This document shows positions 1 to 10,696 of a DNA stretch of 54,929 nt, in pieces. The notes below the pieces were generated by a model. That model made no database searches and was not told the DNA's origin. It saw only the letters and a list, made by a program, of their open reading frames with translations. The stretch's first letter is position 1. Every line of letters begins with the position of its first letter. The stretch is from Alphaproteobacteria bacterium (GTDB lineage Bacteria; Pseudomonadota; Alphaproteobacteria; UBA9219): the NCBI GenBank assembly GCA_009779135.1, contig WREW01000006.1, forward strand, positions 1 to 54,929, read 5' to 3'. The translations under genes were made by a program, and so were the position numbers.

Positions 1-1
1 C

Positions 2-130
2 AGAAACCGCGTCGAACGCTTCTTCTGTCGTCTGAAAGACTTCCGCCGCGTCGCCACCCGTTACGACAGACAGCCTTACACCTTCATGGCCGCTGTCTTC
101 CTCGCTTCCATCGTTGCTTTCTGGATCTAG
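2..130 (+). CDS. IS5-family transposase, C-terminal fragment (cut by window edge)
   Basis: The reading frame open from base 2 encodes 42 residues and a stop. They begin R-N-R-V-E-R-F-F and continue with a basic stretch ending in R-V-A-T-R-Y-D, then a hydrophobic tail. This is the typical C-terminal end of IS5-type (DDE) transposases, in which the E of V-E-R-F-F belongs to the catalytic triad. The rest of the gene lies outside the window, so completeness cannot be judged. The sequence just after the stop (131-155) is where a terminal inverted repeat would lie, but with only one end visible I cannot define it. Confidence 0.75.
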   Translation, partial: RNRVERFFCRLKDFRRVATRYDRQPYTFMAAVFLASIVAFWI

Positions 131-156
131 TTTATGAGTCTATACCCTAGAACCCT

Positions 157-202
157 CTTGTCATCCTCGGGGCTTGCGCAGCAAGAACCCGAGGATGACA
201 AG
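157..202. repeat. Family A palindromic repeat, short form
   Basis: Arms CTTGTCATCCTCGG and CCGAGGATGACAAG face each other around a GGCTTGCGCAGCAAG-type centre. The same arms recur at 27767-27880, 31211-31321 and 54865 onward, and as a half copy at 17583-17615. This copy lacks the internal GGGATCTGACG segment of the long forms. It lies between the IS remnant and the end of yejF. Confidence 0.85.
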
Positions 203-216
203 GGGGGGGGCTTTAG

Positions 217-1778
<1,562 letters not shown>

Positions 1779-1782
<4 letters not shown>

Positions 1783-2828
1783 TTCTTGTCGCTCCTTTCC
1801 ATGATTTTGCGCGGGTCGAAGGCGTCGCGCACGGCCTCGCCCACAAAGATCAAAAGCGTCAGCATGGTTGCCAAGACAACAAAGGCGCTGAGGCCGAGCC
1901 ATGGGGCTTGCAGGTTGTTTTTACCTTGATTGAGAAGCTCACCCAAAGATGGCGATCCGGGCGGTAGGCCGAAACCGAGAAAATCAAGGGCCGTAAGCGT
2001 AGTAATAGACTGGTTAAGTAAAAAGGGCAGGTAGGTCAGCGTTGACACCATCGCGTTGGGCAGGACATGGCGGAACATCACCAAAAGATCCGGCACGCCC
2101 AAAGCCTGCGCGGCGCGGACGTAATCAAGTTTTCTTGCGCGTAAAAACTCGGCGCGCACGACTCCGACAAGAAACATCCAAGAGAAAAACAGCATCAAAG
2201 CCAGAAGCCACCAGAAGTTGGGCTGTACCAGCGAGGCCATGATAATCAAAAGATACAAAACCGGCATGCCGTTCCAGACTTCCATAAAGCGCTGCATCAT
2301 CAGATCCGTCAGGCCGCCGAAATAGCCTTGAATGGCGCCGGCAGTGACGCCGATGATGGCGGAGAAAAAAGTCAGAACCAGACCAAACAGGACAGAAATG
2401 CGAAAGCCGTAGATCAGACGCGCCAGAACATCGCGGCCTTGATCGTCCGTTCCCAGCCAGTTTTCGCGCGAGGGCGTCGCGGGGGCGGGGACTTCAAGAT
2501 TATAGTTGATGGTGTTGTAGGAAAAAGGAATAGGGGGCCAGAGCATGATGCCGCCTTGTTCCTTTATCAGGTTTTTCAAATAGGGTTCGCGGTATTGGGC
2601 TTCTGTCTCGAACGTGCCGCCGAAGGCCGTTTCGGGATAGGTGACGAAAACAGGAAGAAAAACTCTGTTGTTCATATAAATGAAAAGAGGTTTGTCGTTG
2701 GCGATAAGCTCGGCGCAGCTTGTAATCAAAAACAGGATCAGAAAAATCCAGAAAGAAAAAAAGCCGCGCTTGTTGGCTTTGAACTGCACAAGACGCCTTT
2801 GCGTGAGGGGCGAAAGAGTTTTTTTCAT
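1779..2828 (-). CDS. yejE: Peptide ABC transporter permease (YejE-like)
   Basis: 349-aa inner-membrane permease. The N-terminus has a basic cytoplasmic segment, then one membrane helix (about residues 22-42). A large periplasmic loop follows, containing the [11 protein letters not shown] motif typical of the OppC/DppC/YejE class. The C-terminal half is a binding-protein-dependent transport module with the EAA-type loop around A-A-Q-A-L-G-V. The long loop between the first helix and W-L-G-T-D is a YejE trait. The start overlaps the yejB stop (ATGA) and the end overlaps yejF in the same way, giving a compact yejBEF operon. Confidence 0.9.
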
Positions 2829-3946
2829 GCGCCTGACGCCTCGAAATCAATGCGCGGGTCAACGGCAACATAGATAAGGTCGCCGATCAGATTCATAATC
2901 AGACCCAGAAGCGTGAAGAAATAAAGCGTGCCGAAAATCACGGGGTAATCGCGGTTGATGGCCGATTCAAAACCCAGAAGGCCGAGGCCGTCCAGTGAAA
3001 AGATAACCTCGATCAACAATGATCCGGTAAAAAGGATTCCGACAAAGGCCGCCGGAAATCCCGCCACAACAACAAGCATGGCGTTGCGGAAAATATGCCC
3101 ATACAGTACGCGCGTTTGCGTCAGGCCCTTGGCGCGCGCGGTTAAGACATATTGTTTGTTGATTTCATCTAAAAAGGCGTTTTTCGTCAGCATGGTCAGG
3201 CTTGCAAAGCCGCCGATCACCATGGCCGTCAAAGGCAAAGTCATGTGCCAGAGATAATCGACAATGCGCAGCGGCCAGCTTAGATCATGCCAGTTGTCTG
3301 AAACCAGACCGCGCAGCGGAAACCAATCCAAATACCGCCCGCCCGCAAAAATGACGATCAGGAAAACGGCGAAAAGAAAGCTTGGAATGGCGTAGCCGAT
3401 AATAATGGCGGCGGATGACCAGATATCAAAAGATGTTCCGTCCTTGACCGCTTTGCGTATGCCGAGCGGAATAGAAATAAGATAAACAAGCAAAGTCGTC
3501 CAGATTCCCAATGATATGGAAACCGGCATTTTAGAGATCACGAGATCAATAACTTTTTCATCGCGGAAATAAGAAGTTCCGAAATCAAACCTGATGTAGC
3601 TGCCGATCATTTTTATAAAGCGCTCATGCAGGGGCTTATCAAAGCCGAATTGTTTTTCAAGCTCGAGAATCAGTTCGGGATCTACACCCTGCGCGCCTTT
3701 GTAACGCGCATTGACGGCGGACATGGCGGCGGCGTTGCTGTCCTGCATGGTATGTTGCAGTGCAAAATCACCACCGCCTCCGCCTGAAACGCGCGCGGTT
3801 GCATCAACGGCGTGACCTTGCAAGCGCGCAACGATTTGCTCGATCGGGCCGCCTGGTGCAGCCTGAACGATCAAGAAGTTAAGCACCATAATCCCAAGCA
3901 ATGTAGGGACAATCAGCAAAAGCCGTCTGATGATATAAGCGATCAT
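2825..3946 (-). CDS. yejB: Peptide ABC transporter permease (YejB-like)
   Basis: 373-aa inner-membrane permease, partner of YejE. It starts M-I-A-Y-I-I-R-R with a first transmembrane helix carrying the [11 protein letters not shown] signature of OppB/DppB/YejB proteins. Four or five more helices follow, and the EAA loop near T-A-R-A-K-G-L contacts the ATPase. An insertion after helix 1 with a glycine-rich stretch (about residues 55-65) is found in YejB homologues. The ATG at 3946 was chosen because homology begins there; upstream codons to 4060 run into the divergent promoter region. The periplasmic binding protein YejA is not adjacent in this window, so it is either elsewhere or shared. Confidence 0.9.
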   Translation of the reverse strand: MIAYIIRRLLLIVPTLLGIMVLNFLIVQAAPGGPIEQIVARLQGHAVDATARVSGGGGGDFALQHTMQDSNAAAMSAVNARYKGAQGVDPELILELEKQFGFDKPLHERFIKMIGSYIRFDFGTSYFRDEKVIDLVISKMPVSISLGIWTTLLVYLISIPLGIRKAVKDGTSFDIWSSAAIIIGYAIPSFLFAVFLIVIFAGGRYLDWFPLRGLVSDNWHDLSWPLRIVDYLWHMTLPLTAMVIGGFASLTMLTKNAFLDEINKQYVLTARAKGLTQTRVLYGHIFRNAMLVVVAGFPAAFVGILFTGSLLIEVIFSLDGLGLLGFESAINRDYPVIFGTLYFFTLLGLIMNLIGDLIYVAVDPRIDFEASGA

Positions 3947-4012
3947 GCATGCAAGCTTAGTCGCATCAGGGCAAGGGATCAATGGGGCGCTTTTATGAAA
4001 GCATTTACTTTC

Positions 4013-4040
4013 TTGCATGCGGGAAGGGGAAAGGTATAAA
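4013..4040 (+). promoter_or_regulatory. Candidate sigma-70 promoter for the carbonic-anhydrase-like gene
   Basis: TTGCAT at 4013-4018 and TATAAA at 4035-4040 are separated by 16 bases. The predicted start of transcription is about 28 bases before the ATG at 4075. The region lies between divergent yejB and the 555-aa gene. Confidence 0.5.
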
Positions 4041-4074
4041 ACCCCCTCAGCTTTTACCAAATGGGGAAGAATCC

Positions 4075-5742
4075 ATGCAAACGAAGATTTATGAGAAACT
4101 GGGTGAACATCTTGAAGCCATGGAATCGCTTGCGCGTGAGGTGCTTATCAACAGCGAGAAGACCGCGCCTCTTTTGAAGGCTGTTTCTGAAGAAATCAGG
4201 CTGGCGGCAGCCACCGAACAGGCTTATGAGCGCGAGCTCCTTGAGGTGCCGTCTTTCTATTCCGCCGGTTGCGCGTGCTGCGCCGACTCGCGCGAAACAA
4301 AGCCGAGCGGGAGCAATGATTATCTCGGCGATGTCAGTTTTTTGCGTGAGGCTGGATCCTGCGTGACTCGCGCCGATGATCCTGCCCGCGTTACGGTGAA
4401 AGCAGGCGCTTGGCTTGAGGCTCTGGGCAAAAGGGGCGTTCCTGTTGTGGAAGTAAGGCAGCATAGCGGCTGCGGCGCGATGAAAATTATTCATACCTAT
4501 CACAGCATGGATAAGAGCAATATCTATATCAAAGATCATTATGGCGAAGCTTTTGCCCGCATGGCTGCCGGTCGCGGTAATCTGGTTTCGTATGTCGAGA
4601 AGAATCCTTCGCGCTATGACAATATGGGGATTTCTTTTAAAAACGGCACAGATGAGGAAAAGGTTCAGGCGCGGATGGCTCTTTTGCAGGGCATCTGGAA
4701 TTACAACGCCATTTTGAACAAGCACAGGAATGGCAACGCGGAGGGTTATCGTGTTCCCAAGCCTGTTTTGTTCTACCGCCATATTCTGGATGGCGGAAAG
4801 ATGTATGTGATGACGGAGAATCGTCCCTCGCCGCAGCGGTTTCAGGCGATCCCCCATCCTGATGATTCTGATTTCAAGGAAAAGATGAAGGATCTTCTGG
4901 AGCGTTTTGATGATAAAAACATCCGCGATCGCATCACAAGCGCGGCGCAGGAGCAAAAAGACTGGATAGAAGAAAACAAAAGAAACATAGAAGAAGCCAA
5001 ATCCCGCAATGAGATGAATCTGGAATCTATTGACATGTGCCGCGTGCAGCGCCCCACGCGCGCGCTTGTGCGTTCGACAGGCGCTTTTTCAGGCGATCCT
5101 TCCATTCAACCGAGCGGGGCAGGGACAACGCTGAACTTTACGGGCATGGGCGGCGTTATGGCTGTTTTACAGGAAAACGGAAAGCTTGTTCTTGATGATG
5201 AGGCTGAACAATTTACGGAACTTGCGCGCGCTTACGGCGTCAAGACCACGAATATCCGCATGGTGATGAATGCCGCTTGGATGCACAAGCTTTATGATGC
5301 CCATGAGTGTATCGAAAACGGACAGGATCTTTGTAAGAAGTTTCCTCCTGATATGGCGCGTTTGCTTAAACAGCATATGGAACTGCCTAAAGCTGTTTAT
5401 AAGGAGCTTCAAGCAAACGGTTTTTCATCTTACCAAAAAGAAGGCGTGCCTATCAGCCCGCATGCTGAAGACTATAAAGCCAATGTTGTGGCCTGCATGG
5501 TCGTTCAGCAGGGACACTGGAATGTTGAGGCCGTAAGGGAAAAGCGTATCGATGAAATCTCTCAACACAGCAAAAAGATTCCTTGGCCGCTTTTGTCCGT
5601 TGTCGATCCCGAGGGCTACGGACGTACTTATTTTTTCAACAGTCATGCTCAGACATTTGTGAATCTCCGCGACTATATAGCCGCCGCAAAACGGCCTGAG
5701 CTGCCGGCCCGCTCAAAGGTCGAGGATTTTCATTATACCTGA
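4075..5742 (+). CDS. Large protein with beta-carbonic-anhydrase-like zinc site, function unknown
   Basis: 555 aa. Residues 66-73 read C-A-C-C-A-D-S-R and residues 130-135 read H-S-G-C-G-A, matching the C-x-D-x-R ... H-x-x-C zinc site of beta-carbonic anhydrases with nearly normal spacing (C69 to H130 is 61 residues). Between them, F-L-R-E-A-G-S at about 89-95 sits where that family has R-N-A-G-N. An N-terminal helical segment (1-60) also resembles that fold. The C-terminal 400 residues are not recognised. They include a strongly charged helix (about 275-325) and soluble alpha/beta sequence, with no signal peptide or membrane segment. A carbonic anhydrase activity is possible, but a repurposed zinc or dinucleotide-like domain is equally open. 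The start at 4075 follows a GGGGAAG ribosome-binding site. The gene is monocistronic, with a hairpin terminator at 5748. Confidence 0.8.
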   Translation: MQTKIYEKLGEHLEAMESLAREVLINSEKTAPLLKAVSEEIRLAAATEQAYERELLEVPSFYSAGCACCADSRETKPSGSNDYLGDVSFLREAGSCVTRADDPARVTVKAGAWLEALGKRGVPVVEVRQHSGCGAMKIIHTYHSMDKSNIYIKDHYGEAFARMAAGRGNLVSYVEKNPSRYDNMGISFKNGTDEEKVQARMALLQGIWNYNAILNKHRNGNAEGYRVPKPVLFYRHILDGGKMYVMTENRPSPQRFQAIPHPDDSDFKEKMKDLLERFDDKNIRDRITSAAQEQKDWIEENKRNIEEAKSRNEMNLESIDMCRVQRPTRALVRSTGAFSGDPSIQPSGAGTTLNFTGMGGVMAVLQENGKLVLDDEAEQFTELARAYGVKTTNIRMVMNAAWMHKLYDAHECIENGQDLCKKFPPDMARLLKQHMELPKAVYKELQANGFSSYQKEGVPISPHAEDYKANVVACMVVQQGHWNVEAVREKRIDEISQHSKKIPWPLLSVVDPEGYGRTYFFNSHAQTFVNLRDYIAAAKRPELPARSKVEDFHYT

Positions 5743-5747
5743 CGAAA

Positions 5748-5778
5748 AAAAGGCCGGATCTTTGTGATCCGGCCTTTT
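5748..5778 (+). terminator. Rho-independent terminator, probably bidirectional
   Basis: Perfect 13-bp stem AAAAGGCCGGATC / GATCCGGCCTTTT with a 5-base loop, flanked by A-runs and T-runs. It lies just after the stop of the 555-aa gene and just downstream of the convergent YdcH-like gene, so it can serve both. Confidence 0.9.
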
Positions 5779-5793
5779 CGTTGGAGGAAATGG

Positions 5794-5967
5794 TTATGCC
5801 GCGTTTTTGGAAAGCGTCTCAATCTCGTCTTTGATGCTTAGTTTTTCTTTTTTCAGTCTGCTGATTCTGGTTTTATCTTGGGCCGGTCTTGACTCCTCTT
5901 TGTGCAGTTCTTGTTCAATTTCTTCGTGACGCTTTTTTAAAGACTCAATGCGAGCAGAGAGGGACAT
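5794..5967 (-). CDS. YdcH-like DUF465 small coiled-coil protein
   Basis: 57-aa protein beginning M-S-L-S-A-R-I-E-S-L-K-K-R-H, with heptad-like charged helices and an ending around L-K-K-E-K-L-S-I-K-D-E-I-E. This is the usual layout of the short DUF465/YdcH family common in Alphaproteobacteria, whose molecular role is unknown. An AAGGAG ribosome-binding site stands 7 bases before the ATG at 5967. An in-frame ATG two codons earlier is too close to that site. The gene is convergent with the 555-aa gene and shares its terminator. Confidence 0.85.
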   Translation of the reverse strand: MSLSARIESLKKRHEEIEQELHKEESRPAQDKTRISRLKKEKLSIKDEIETLSKNAA

Positions 5968-6130
5968 AGGCATGCTCCTTTATAGTGTTGATCTAGCTTT
6001 CCTTTTATTCTAGCACAGCCTTGTTAAGAAGTTGTAAAGTTTTATTTTCCCATTGAAAAACCATGTACTTGGAGCCTGCGGATTTTTATGGTAAAGGAAA
6101 CCATACGCCAGAAAAGGATGGGTCTGCCTC

Positions 6131-6646
6131 ATGCATACAACGCGGGAAAAACAGAGTTTTAAGTTTGAGGGAGTCCCTCATATCATGATCGTTGAAGCGC
6201 GCTTTAACGCGACGATCTCCGATCTTCTTCTGGCGGGGGCCAAGACCGTGCTTGAGAGGGTGGGCGCGACCTACGAGGTGGTTACGGTTCCCGGGGCGCT
6301 TGAGATTCCGGCGGCTATTCTTTATGCCATGCGCTCGCTTGAGTTTGACGCCGTGCGCCGACGCTTTGATGGCTATACCGCTTTGGGATGCGTTATCAAG
6401 GGCGACACAAGGCATCATGAGATTGTCGGCGATATTTCCGCGCAAGGGCTTCAATCTTTGGCGCTTGAGCATACGCTTGCCATCGGCAACGGCATTTTAA
6501 CTTGTGACACGCTTGAACAAGCGCGTGAGCGGGCCGATCTTTCGCGTTTTGACCGTGGTGGCGCGGCGGCGGAGGCTTGTTTGCGCATGGTCGAACTTAA
6601 ACATGCGTTCCGTCTGGTACCCAAACGGCGCTGGGTCGGGCGCTGA
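6131..6646 (+). CDS. ribH: 6,7-dimethyl-8-ribityllumazine synthase
   Basis: 171 aa, slightly longer than the usual 150-160. It condenses 5-amino-6-ribitylaminouracil with 3,4-dihydroxy-2-butanone 4-phosphate in the penultimate step of riboflavin synthesis. Family motifs are visible: I-M-I-V-E-A-R-F-N at about 18-26, V-P-G-A-L-E-I-P at 53-60, and G-C-V-I-K-G-D-T-R-H-H at 86-96, which holds the catalytic histidine region. There is a small insertion (about R77-Y82) before that last motif. Its stop shares one base with the nusB start, the ribH-nusB pairing common in proteobacteria. No FMN riboswitch is seen upstream. The start at 6131 gives the normal N-terminal length; an internal ATG at 6185 would delete the first strand. 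Confidence 0.93.
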   Translation: MHTTREKQSFKFEGVPHIMIVEARFNATISDLLLAGAKTVLERVGATYEVVTVPGALEIPAAILYAMRSLEFDAVRRRFDGYTALGCVIKGDTRHHEIVGDISAQGLQSLALEHTLAIGNGILTCDTLEQARERADLSRFDRGGAAAEACLRMVELKHAFRLVPKRRWVGR

Positions 6647-7104
6647 TGACTGGACAAGCTAAAAAACTTGCGCGGCTTGCCGCCGTACAGGTTCTTTATC
6701 AGGATTCTTATGAGCAAGAAGATCTTGCCCTGATCCTGAAGCGTTATACGCAGGAGCCGTCCTTGCTGCTCAACGGGGACGAAGCTGACGAACCGCCGAT
6801 CATGCAAAAGCCGGATACGCTTCTTTTAAGCCAGATCGCTTATGGGGTGGTTAAAGACCACGCTGCGCTTTCCGAGATGGTCATGGGCGCGGTGGATCAG
6901 AAGATTTCGGCGGCGCGGCTGGAAAACCTCCTGCGCAGCATCCTGCTGGCCGGTGCTTTTGAGCTTTACAACCATACGGAAACGGACGCGGCGCTTATTA
7001 TCTCGGACTATGTGGATGTCGCGCGGGCCTTCTTTAACGGTAAGGAACCCGGTCTTGTGAACGCTGTTTTGGACAAACTGGCCAAAAAACTGCGTCCGGA
7101 TTAA
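6646..7104 (+). CDS. nusB: Transcription antitermination factor NusB
   Basis: 152-aa all-helical RNA-binding protein that joins NusE (S10) on boxA RNA in rRNA antitermination complexes. The N-terminus has the A-R-L-A-A-V-Q-V-L-Y-Q pattern. The C-terminal half shows L-L-R-S-I-L-L-A-G-A-F-E-L and the I-I-S-D-Y-V-D-V-A ... F-V/F-N-G ... G-L-V-N-A-V-L-D block found in NusB. An insertion of about 20 residues around 30-50 is seen in some alphaproteobacterial homologues. The start codon overlaps the ribH stop by one base, implying coupled translation. Confidence 0.93.
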   Translation: MTGQAKKLARLAAVQVLYQDSYEQEDLALILKRYTQEPSLLLNGDEADEPPIMQKPDTLLLSQIAYGVVKDHAALSEMVMGAVDQKISAARLENLLRSILLAGAFELYNHTETDAALIISDYVDVARAFFNGKEPGLVNAVLDKLAKKLRPD

Positions 7105-7138
7105 CTTGTTATCAAGCATTTAGGCGTAAAAAGGCGGT

Positions 7139-7675
7139 ATGCCTAAGTCTTTTTTGTCGTTTTCCTTTTATGTTATGGCCTGCCTTGTGCTGATGGGGCT
7201 GGCGCTGGCCGTGCCTGAGGGGTCGACGCGGGAGGCGTTTGCCGCCGCCCCTGCGGCTGAAAAAAAATCCTCCAAAGATGATTTTGAGCGGAAAGAGCGC
7301 GAAAAAATCAAAAGGCAGGAAGTTGCGACCGTTACCGGCGGGGAGAATAAAGACGCTCCCATTTACCTGCATATGCCGACCGTCATTTTTCCTATTATTG
7401 ATAAAAGCGGCGCGCAGCAGACCGTGGCTCTGTCTATCGACCTTCATGTGCCGGACAAGAAAAAGGCAGCTTATCTTCAAAGCCGACTTCCTCAGGTGAA
7501 GGATGCCATTATCAAGGTTCTTTACGGCCATCTCGGGGACGGGCGTTTGCGTGATGCTTATACGCTTAATCTGGATGAGGTTAAGATGGCGTCTTTGGAA
7601 TCATTACAAAAAGTTTTCGGCGAAGATTATATTACAGATGTGCTGATCCAATCCATTGAACAGAGAAAATTGTAA
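7139..7675 (+). CDS. FliL-like single-pass membrane protein
   Basis: 178 aa. An N-terminal hydrophobic segment (about 6-27) acts as signal anchor. It is followed by a lysine/glutamate-rich linker and a periplasmic domain from about 75. That domain reads like the FliL fold: a beta strand pattern V-A-L-S-I-D-L-H-V, then a helix with L-P-Q-V-K-D-A-I-I-K-V-L. FliL proteins sit near the flagellar stator, but no flagellar genes are in this window, so the similarity may only reflect a related stomatin-like domain. The gene follows nusB by 34 bases and may be co-transcribed with ribH-nusB. Function is uncertain. Confidence 0.6.
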   Translation: MPKSFLSFSFYVMACLVLMGLALAVPEGSTREAFAAAPAAEKKSSKDDFERKEREKIKRQEVATVTGGENKDAPIYLHMPTVIFPIIDKSGAQQTVALSIDLHVPDKKKAAYLQSRLPQVKDAIIKVLYGHLGDGRLRDAYTLNLDEVKMASLESLQKVFGEDYITDVLIQSIEQRKL

Positions 7676-7791
7676 ATATCCTCTTGCCTTTACGTCTTTC
7701 TTTGGGCATTCTGGCCGGTGACTTTGCGCCGCTTTCCGGCGCGCGCGAGTGATTCTCGTTGTTTCATAAAATTGAGTAAGGAACCATCCCC

Positions 7792-9894
7792 ATGACCATA
7801 GAGTTTATGCTGATCTTTGCCAGCGGTGTTCTGGCCCTGCTTTACGGGTTGTTGACGGCCCGCTGCGTTTTGTCTGCTTCCGCCGGTACGGCGCGGATGC
7901 AGGAAATTGCAAGCGCCATTCAGGAAGGGGCTAAGGCCTATCTGAACCGCCAATACACAACCATTGCCATTGTCGGCGTTGTGATATGCGCCGCGCTTGG
8001 GGCCTTTTTGGGGCTTCATGTGGCGGTTGGCTTTATCGTGGGCGCGGTGCTTTCGGGCGTTGCGGGCTATATCGGCATGAATGTCTCGGTGCGGGCCAAT
8101 GTTCGCACGGCGGCAGCGGCGCAAGTGGGCATGAAGGAAGCTTTGAGCATCGCTTTCCGTTCGGGCGCCGTGACAGGGCTTTTGGTTGTCGGTCTAGGGC
8201 TTTTGGCTGTCGGCGGCTATTATTATACGCTTTTGCAGTGGAAGGGTGAGGCGGAAGTGCGTCCCATTATCGAGGCGCTGGTGGCCTTGAGCTTTGGCGC
8301 TTCGCTGATTTCGATTTTTGCGCGTCTTGGCGGCGGTATCTTCACCAAGGGCGCTGATGTCGGCGCGGATCTTGTGGGCAAGGTCGAAGCCGGAATCCCC
8401 GAAGATGATCCACGCAACCCTGCCGTGATTGCGGACAATGTCGGCGACAATGTCGGTGACTGCGCGGGTATGGCGGCGGATTTGTTTGAAACTTATGCCG
8501 TCACGATTGTGGCCACCATGATGCTGGCTGCGACCTTCTTTGCGGGCGCTGATGTCGGGCTTATGATGATGCTGCCTTTGCTGATTGCGGGGGCTTGTAT
8601 TGTGGCCTCGGTGATCGGGACTTATTTTGTGCGGCTGAATGCCAAGCAAAATATTATGGGCGCGCTTTATAAGGGCCTTGTGGCTACGGGCGTGATTTCT
8701 GCAGGTCTTATCGCGGTGGTGGTTTCCCGTTCTGTCGGGTGGGACGGCCTTGTCAAAACAGTCGATGGCATGGAAATTACAGGCCCGAACCTGTTTTACT
8801 GCGCGTTGATCGGTCTTGCCGTTACGGCGCTGATGGTGTGGATTACCGAATATTACACGGCGACAAATTATCGTCCGGTGCGCTCGGTTTCGGCGGCGTC
8901 GGTCAGCGGGCATGGCACCAATGTGATCCAAGGCCTTGCCGTGTCGATGGAAGCGACAGCACTGCCTGTTTTGGTGATTGCGGTCGGGATTATCGCGTCC
9001 TTTATGTTCTGCGGTCTTTACGGGGTTGCGATTGCGGCGACAACGATGCTGGCTTTGGCGGGCATGATTGTGGCGATTGATGCTTATGGCCCTGTCACGG
9101 ATAATGCCGGCGGCATTGCCGAGATGTCGGAAATGCCCAAGGAAATCCGCGTCACGACAGATGCTTTGGATGCTGTGGGCAACACAACCAAGGCTGTGAC
9201 CAAGGGCTATGCGATTGCCTCGGCCGGACTTGCGGCGCTTGTGCTGTTTGCGGCTTATATTGAAGACTTACGTTATTATTTCCCTGAGCTGATGGGCAAT
9301 GTTTCGTTTGACCTTCAAAATCCTTACGTTGTGGTCGGGCTGTTTATCGGCGGTATGCTGCCCTATCTGTTCGGCGCTCTGGCCATGACGGCTGTGGGCC
9401 GCGCGGCAGGGGCTGTCGTGCAGGAAGTCCGCCGCCAGTTCAAAGAAATCAAGGGCATCATGCAAGGCAAAGCCAAGCCGGAATATGGTCGCGCTGTTGA
9501 TCTTCTGACCAAGGCAGCTATTCGTGAGATGATTGCGCCTTCCTTGCTGCCGATTGTCGCCCCCATCGTTGTTTATGGGGTTGTGACTATGGTCGCAGGA
9601 CAGAAGGAGGCCTTTATCACGTTGGGCGCCATGCTTTTGGGGACGATTGTAACGGGGCTTTTCGTGGCAATCTCCATGACTTCGGGCGGCGGCGCGTGGG
9701 ACAATGCCAAGAAGTATATCGAGGAAGGCCATCACGGCGGCAAAGGCTCCGAAGCCCATAAGGCGGCGGTGACCGGCGACACGGTCGGCGATCCCTACAA
9801 GGATACAGCCGGCCCCGCGATCAATCCGATGATTAAGATCATCAACATTGTGGCGATCCTGTTGCTGGCTGTTTTGGCTCATATGGCGAAGTAA
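7792..9894 (+). CDS. hppA: H+-translocating membrane pyrophosphatase, K+-independent type
   Basis: 700-aa integral membrane proton pump driven by pyrophosphate hydrolysis, with about 16 membrane helices. Active-site motifs are intact: [11 protein letters not shown] near residue 190, followed by D-D-P-R-N-P and D-N-V-G-D-N-V-G-D, and the C-terminal [11 protein letters not shown]. The segment G-N-T-T-K-A-V-T carries lysine where K+-dependent enzymes have alanine, which marks the potassium-independent subfamily. An AAGGAACC ribosome-binding site precedes the ATG. The gene is monocistronic and is closed by a strong hairpin at 9897. Such pumps recycle pyrophosphate and help keep the proton gradient under low energy. 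Confidence 0.96.
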   Translation: MTIEFMLIFASGVLALLYGLLTARCVLSASAGTARMQEIASAIQEGAKAYLNRQYTTIAIVGVVICAALGAFLGLHVAVGFIVGAVLSGVAGYIGMNVSVRANVRTAAAAQVGMKEALSIAFRSGAVTGLLVVGLGLLAVGGYYYTLLQWKGEAEVRPIIEALVALSFGASLISIFARLGGGIFTKGADVGADLVGKVEAGIPEDDPRNPAVIADNVGDNVGDCAGMAADLFETYAVTIVATMMLAATFFAGADVGLMMMLPLLIAGACIVASVIGTYFVRLNAKQNIMGALYKGLVATGVISAGLIAVVVSRSVGWDGLVKTVDGMEITGPNLFYCALIGLAVTALMVWITEYYTATNYRPVRSVSAASVSGHGTNVIQGLAVSMEATALPVLVIAVGIIASFMFCGLYGVAIAATTMLALAGMIVAIDAYGPVTDNAGGIAEMSEMPKEIRVTTDALDAVGNTTKAVTKGYAIASAGLAALVLFAAYIEDLRYYFPELMGNVSFDLQNPYVVVGLFIGGMLPYLFGALAMTAVGRAAGAVVQEVRRQFKEIKGIMQGKAKPEYGRAVDLLTKAAIREMIAPSLLPIVAPIVVYGVVTMVAGQKEAFITLGAMLLGTIVTGLFVAISMTSGGGAWDNAKKYIEEGHHGGKGSEAHKAAVTGDTVGDPYKDTAGPAINPMIKIINIVAILLLAVLAHMAK

Positions 9895-9896
9895 GA

Positions 9897-9924
9897 AGTT
9901 TGGCGTTATTTTTAACGCCAAACT
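9897..9924 (+). terminator. Hairpin after hppA
   Basis: Perfect 12-bp stem AGTTTGGCGTTA / TAACGCCAAACT with a TTTT loop, directly after the hppA stop. It is not followed by a U-run, so it may act as an mRNA 3'-end stabiliser rather than a full intrinsic terminator. Confidence 0.65.
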
Positions 9925-9965
9925 CCACACTATCCAGAAGGCGCATAATAGCGTATAATAACGAG

Positions 9966-10631
9966 ATGGATAATGTTATTGCCTTCAACGCATTTGCATC
10001 TGCTGCCGGAAATCCGAAGGAAGTAAGTTGCTGGCTGTGCCAGAGGGGAACTTCGATTCGGGCGCTCTTCTGCCAGCATTGCGGGAGCATCCAGCCCGCG
10101 CGAGCCTTGGATCATTTTACGCGCCTTGGGCTTGAGCGGCGCATTGATCTGGATCAGGCGCAGCTTGAGCGCCAATATCAAGGCCTTAAAAAGGCTCTGG
10201 ATCCCCAGCGCTTTGCCATTCGGGGGCTTGGGGAACGCCGCCATGCCGCGCGGCAGCTTGAGGCTTTAGAGGAAGCCTATCGCACGCTTTCCGAGCCTTT
10301 GCGGCGAGGCCGTTACTGGCTTGAGCTTCATGAAAAGGAAATTGATGAATCTGAAGTCATGAACCCCATGGTTGCCGAACTGCATGCCGAGCTTGAGCGC
10401 GCCGTGGATGCGCAACTGTGCGATCGGATCGCGCAAAGAGCAGGGCAGGCGATGGAGCAGGGGATTGTCGGCCTGATGCAGGCTTTGCGCGCGCAGAACT
10501 GGTCTTTGGCCAATTCTATCCTTCTTGAAGTCGATGGGCTTGAAAATCTTCTGGATGATGTGCGTCGCCAGCGCGGCTCAATCAAGCACGAGCCGTTGAT
10601 CTCGCGGGATGATGTGACTCCGATTAAGTGA
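9966..10631 (+). CDS. HscB-like co-chaperone with zinc ribbon and altered HPD motif
   Basis: 221 aa. Residues about 20-38 form a C-W-L-C ... C-Q-H-C-G zinc ribbon, as in eukaryotic and some bacterial HscB proteins. It is followed by D-H-F-T-R-L-G-L and a J-like helical domain, and then a C-terminal three-helix HSCB-type domain (about 130-205). HscB normally stimulates the Hsp70 HscA to transfer Fe-S clusters from IscU. The J signature H-P-D is replaced by D-P-Q in L-D-P-Q-R-F, so ATPase stimulation may be lost. No hscA, iscU or fdx gene is nearby. The ATG at 9966 was chosen because it sits just before the conserved part; an upstream ATG at 9900 would place coding sequence in the hppA hairpin. 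Confidence 0.75.
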   Translation: MDNVIAFNAFASAAGNPKEVSCWLCQRGTSIRALFCQHCGSIQPARALDHFTRLGLERRIDLDQAQLERQYQGLKKALDPQRFAIRGLGERRHAARQLEALEEAYRTLSEPLRRGRYWLELHEKEIDESEVMNPMVAELHAELERAVDAQLCDRIAQRAGQAMEQGIVGLMQALRAQNWSLANSILLEVDGLENLLDDVRRQRGSIKHEPLISRDDVTPIK

Positions 10632-10642
10632 GTCTCCCTCTC

Positions 10643-10691
10643 TTGTCATTGCGAGGAAGGCCGGCGAAGCCGGCCTTCCTCGCAATGACAA
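10643..10691. repeat. Family B palindromic repeat, short perfect form
   Basis: Near-perfect 49-base palindrome with arms TTGTCATTGCGAGGAAGGCC and its complement around GGC-GAA-GCC. It sits exactly between the convergent HscB-like and EAL-like genes, where its hairpin could work as a two-way terminator. Other copies: 17624-17739, 26921-27024, 41412-41454 and a partial one at 36229-36266. Confidence 0.9.
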
Positions 10692-10696
10692 TGGAT

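Noticed and set aside
4054-4956. 300-codon minus-strand frame opposite the 555-aa gene
   Set aside because: The + frame has a promoter, ribosome-binding site, zinc-site motifs and terminator; the minus frame has none.
5990-6130. Possible FMN riboswitch before ribH
   Set aside because: The conserved RFN blocks are not present in the upstream 140 bases.
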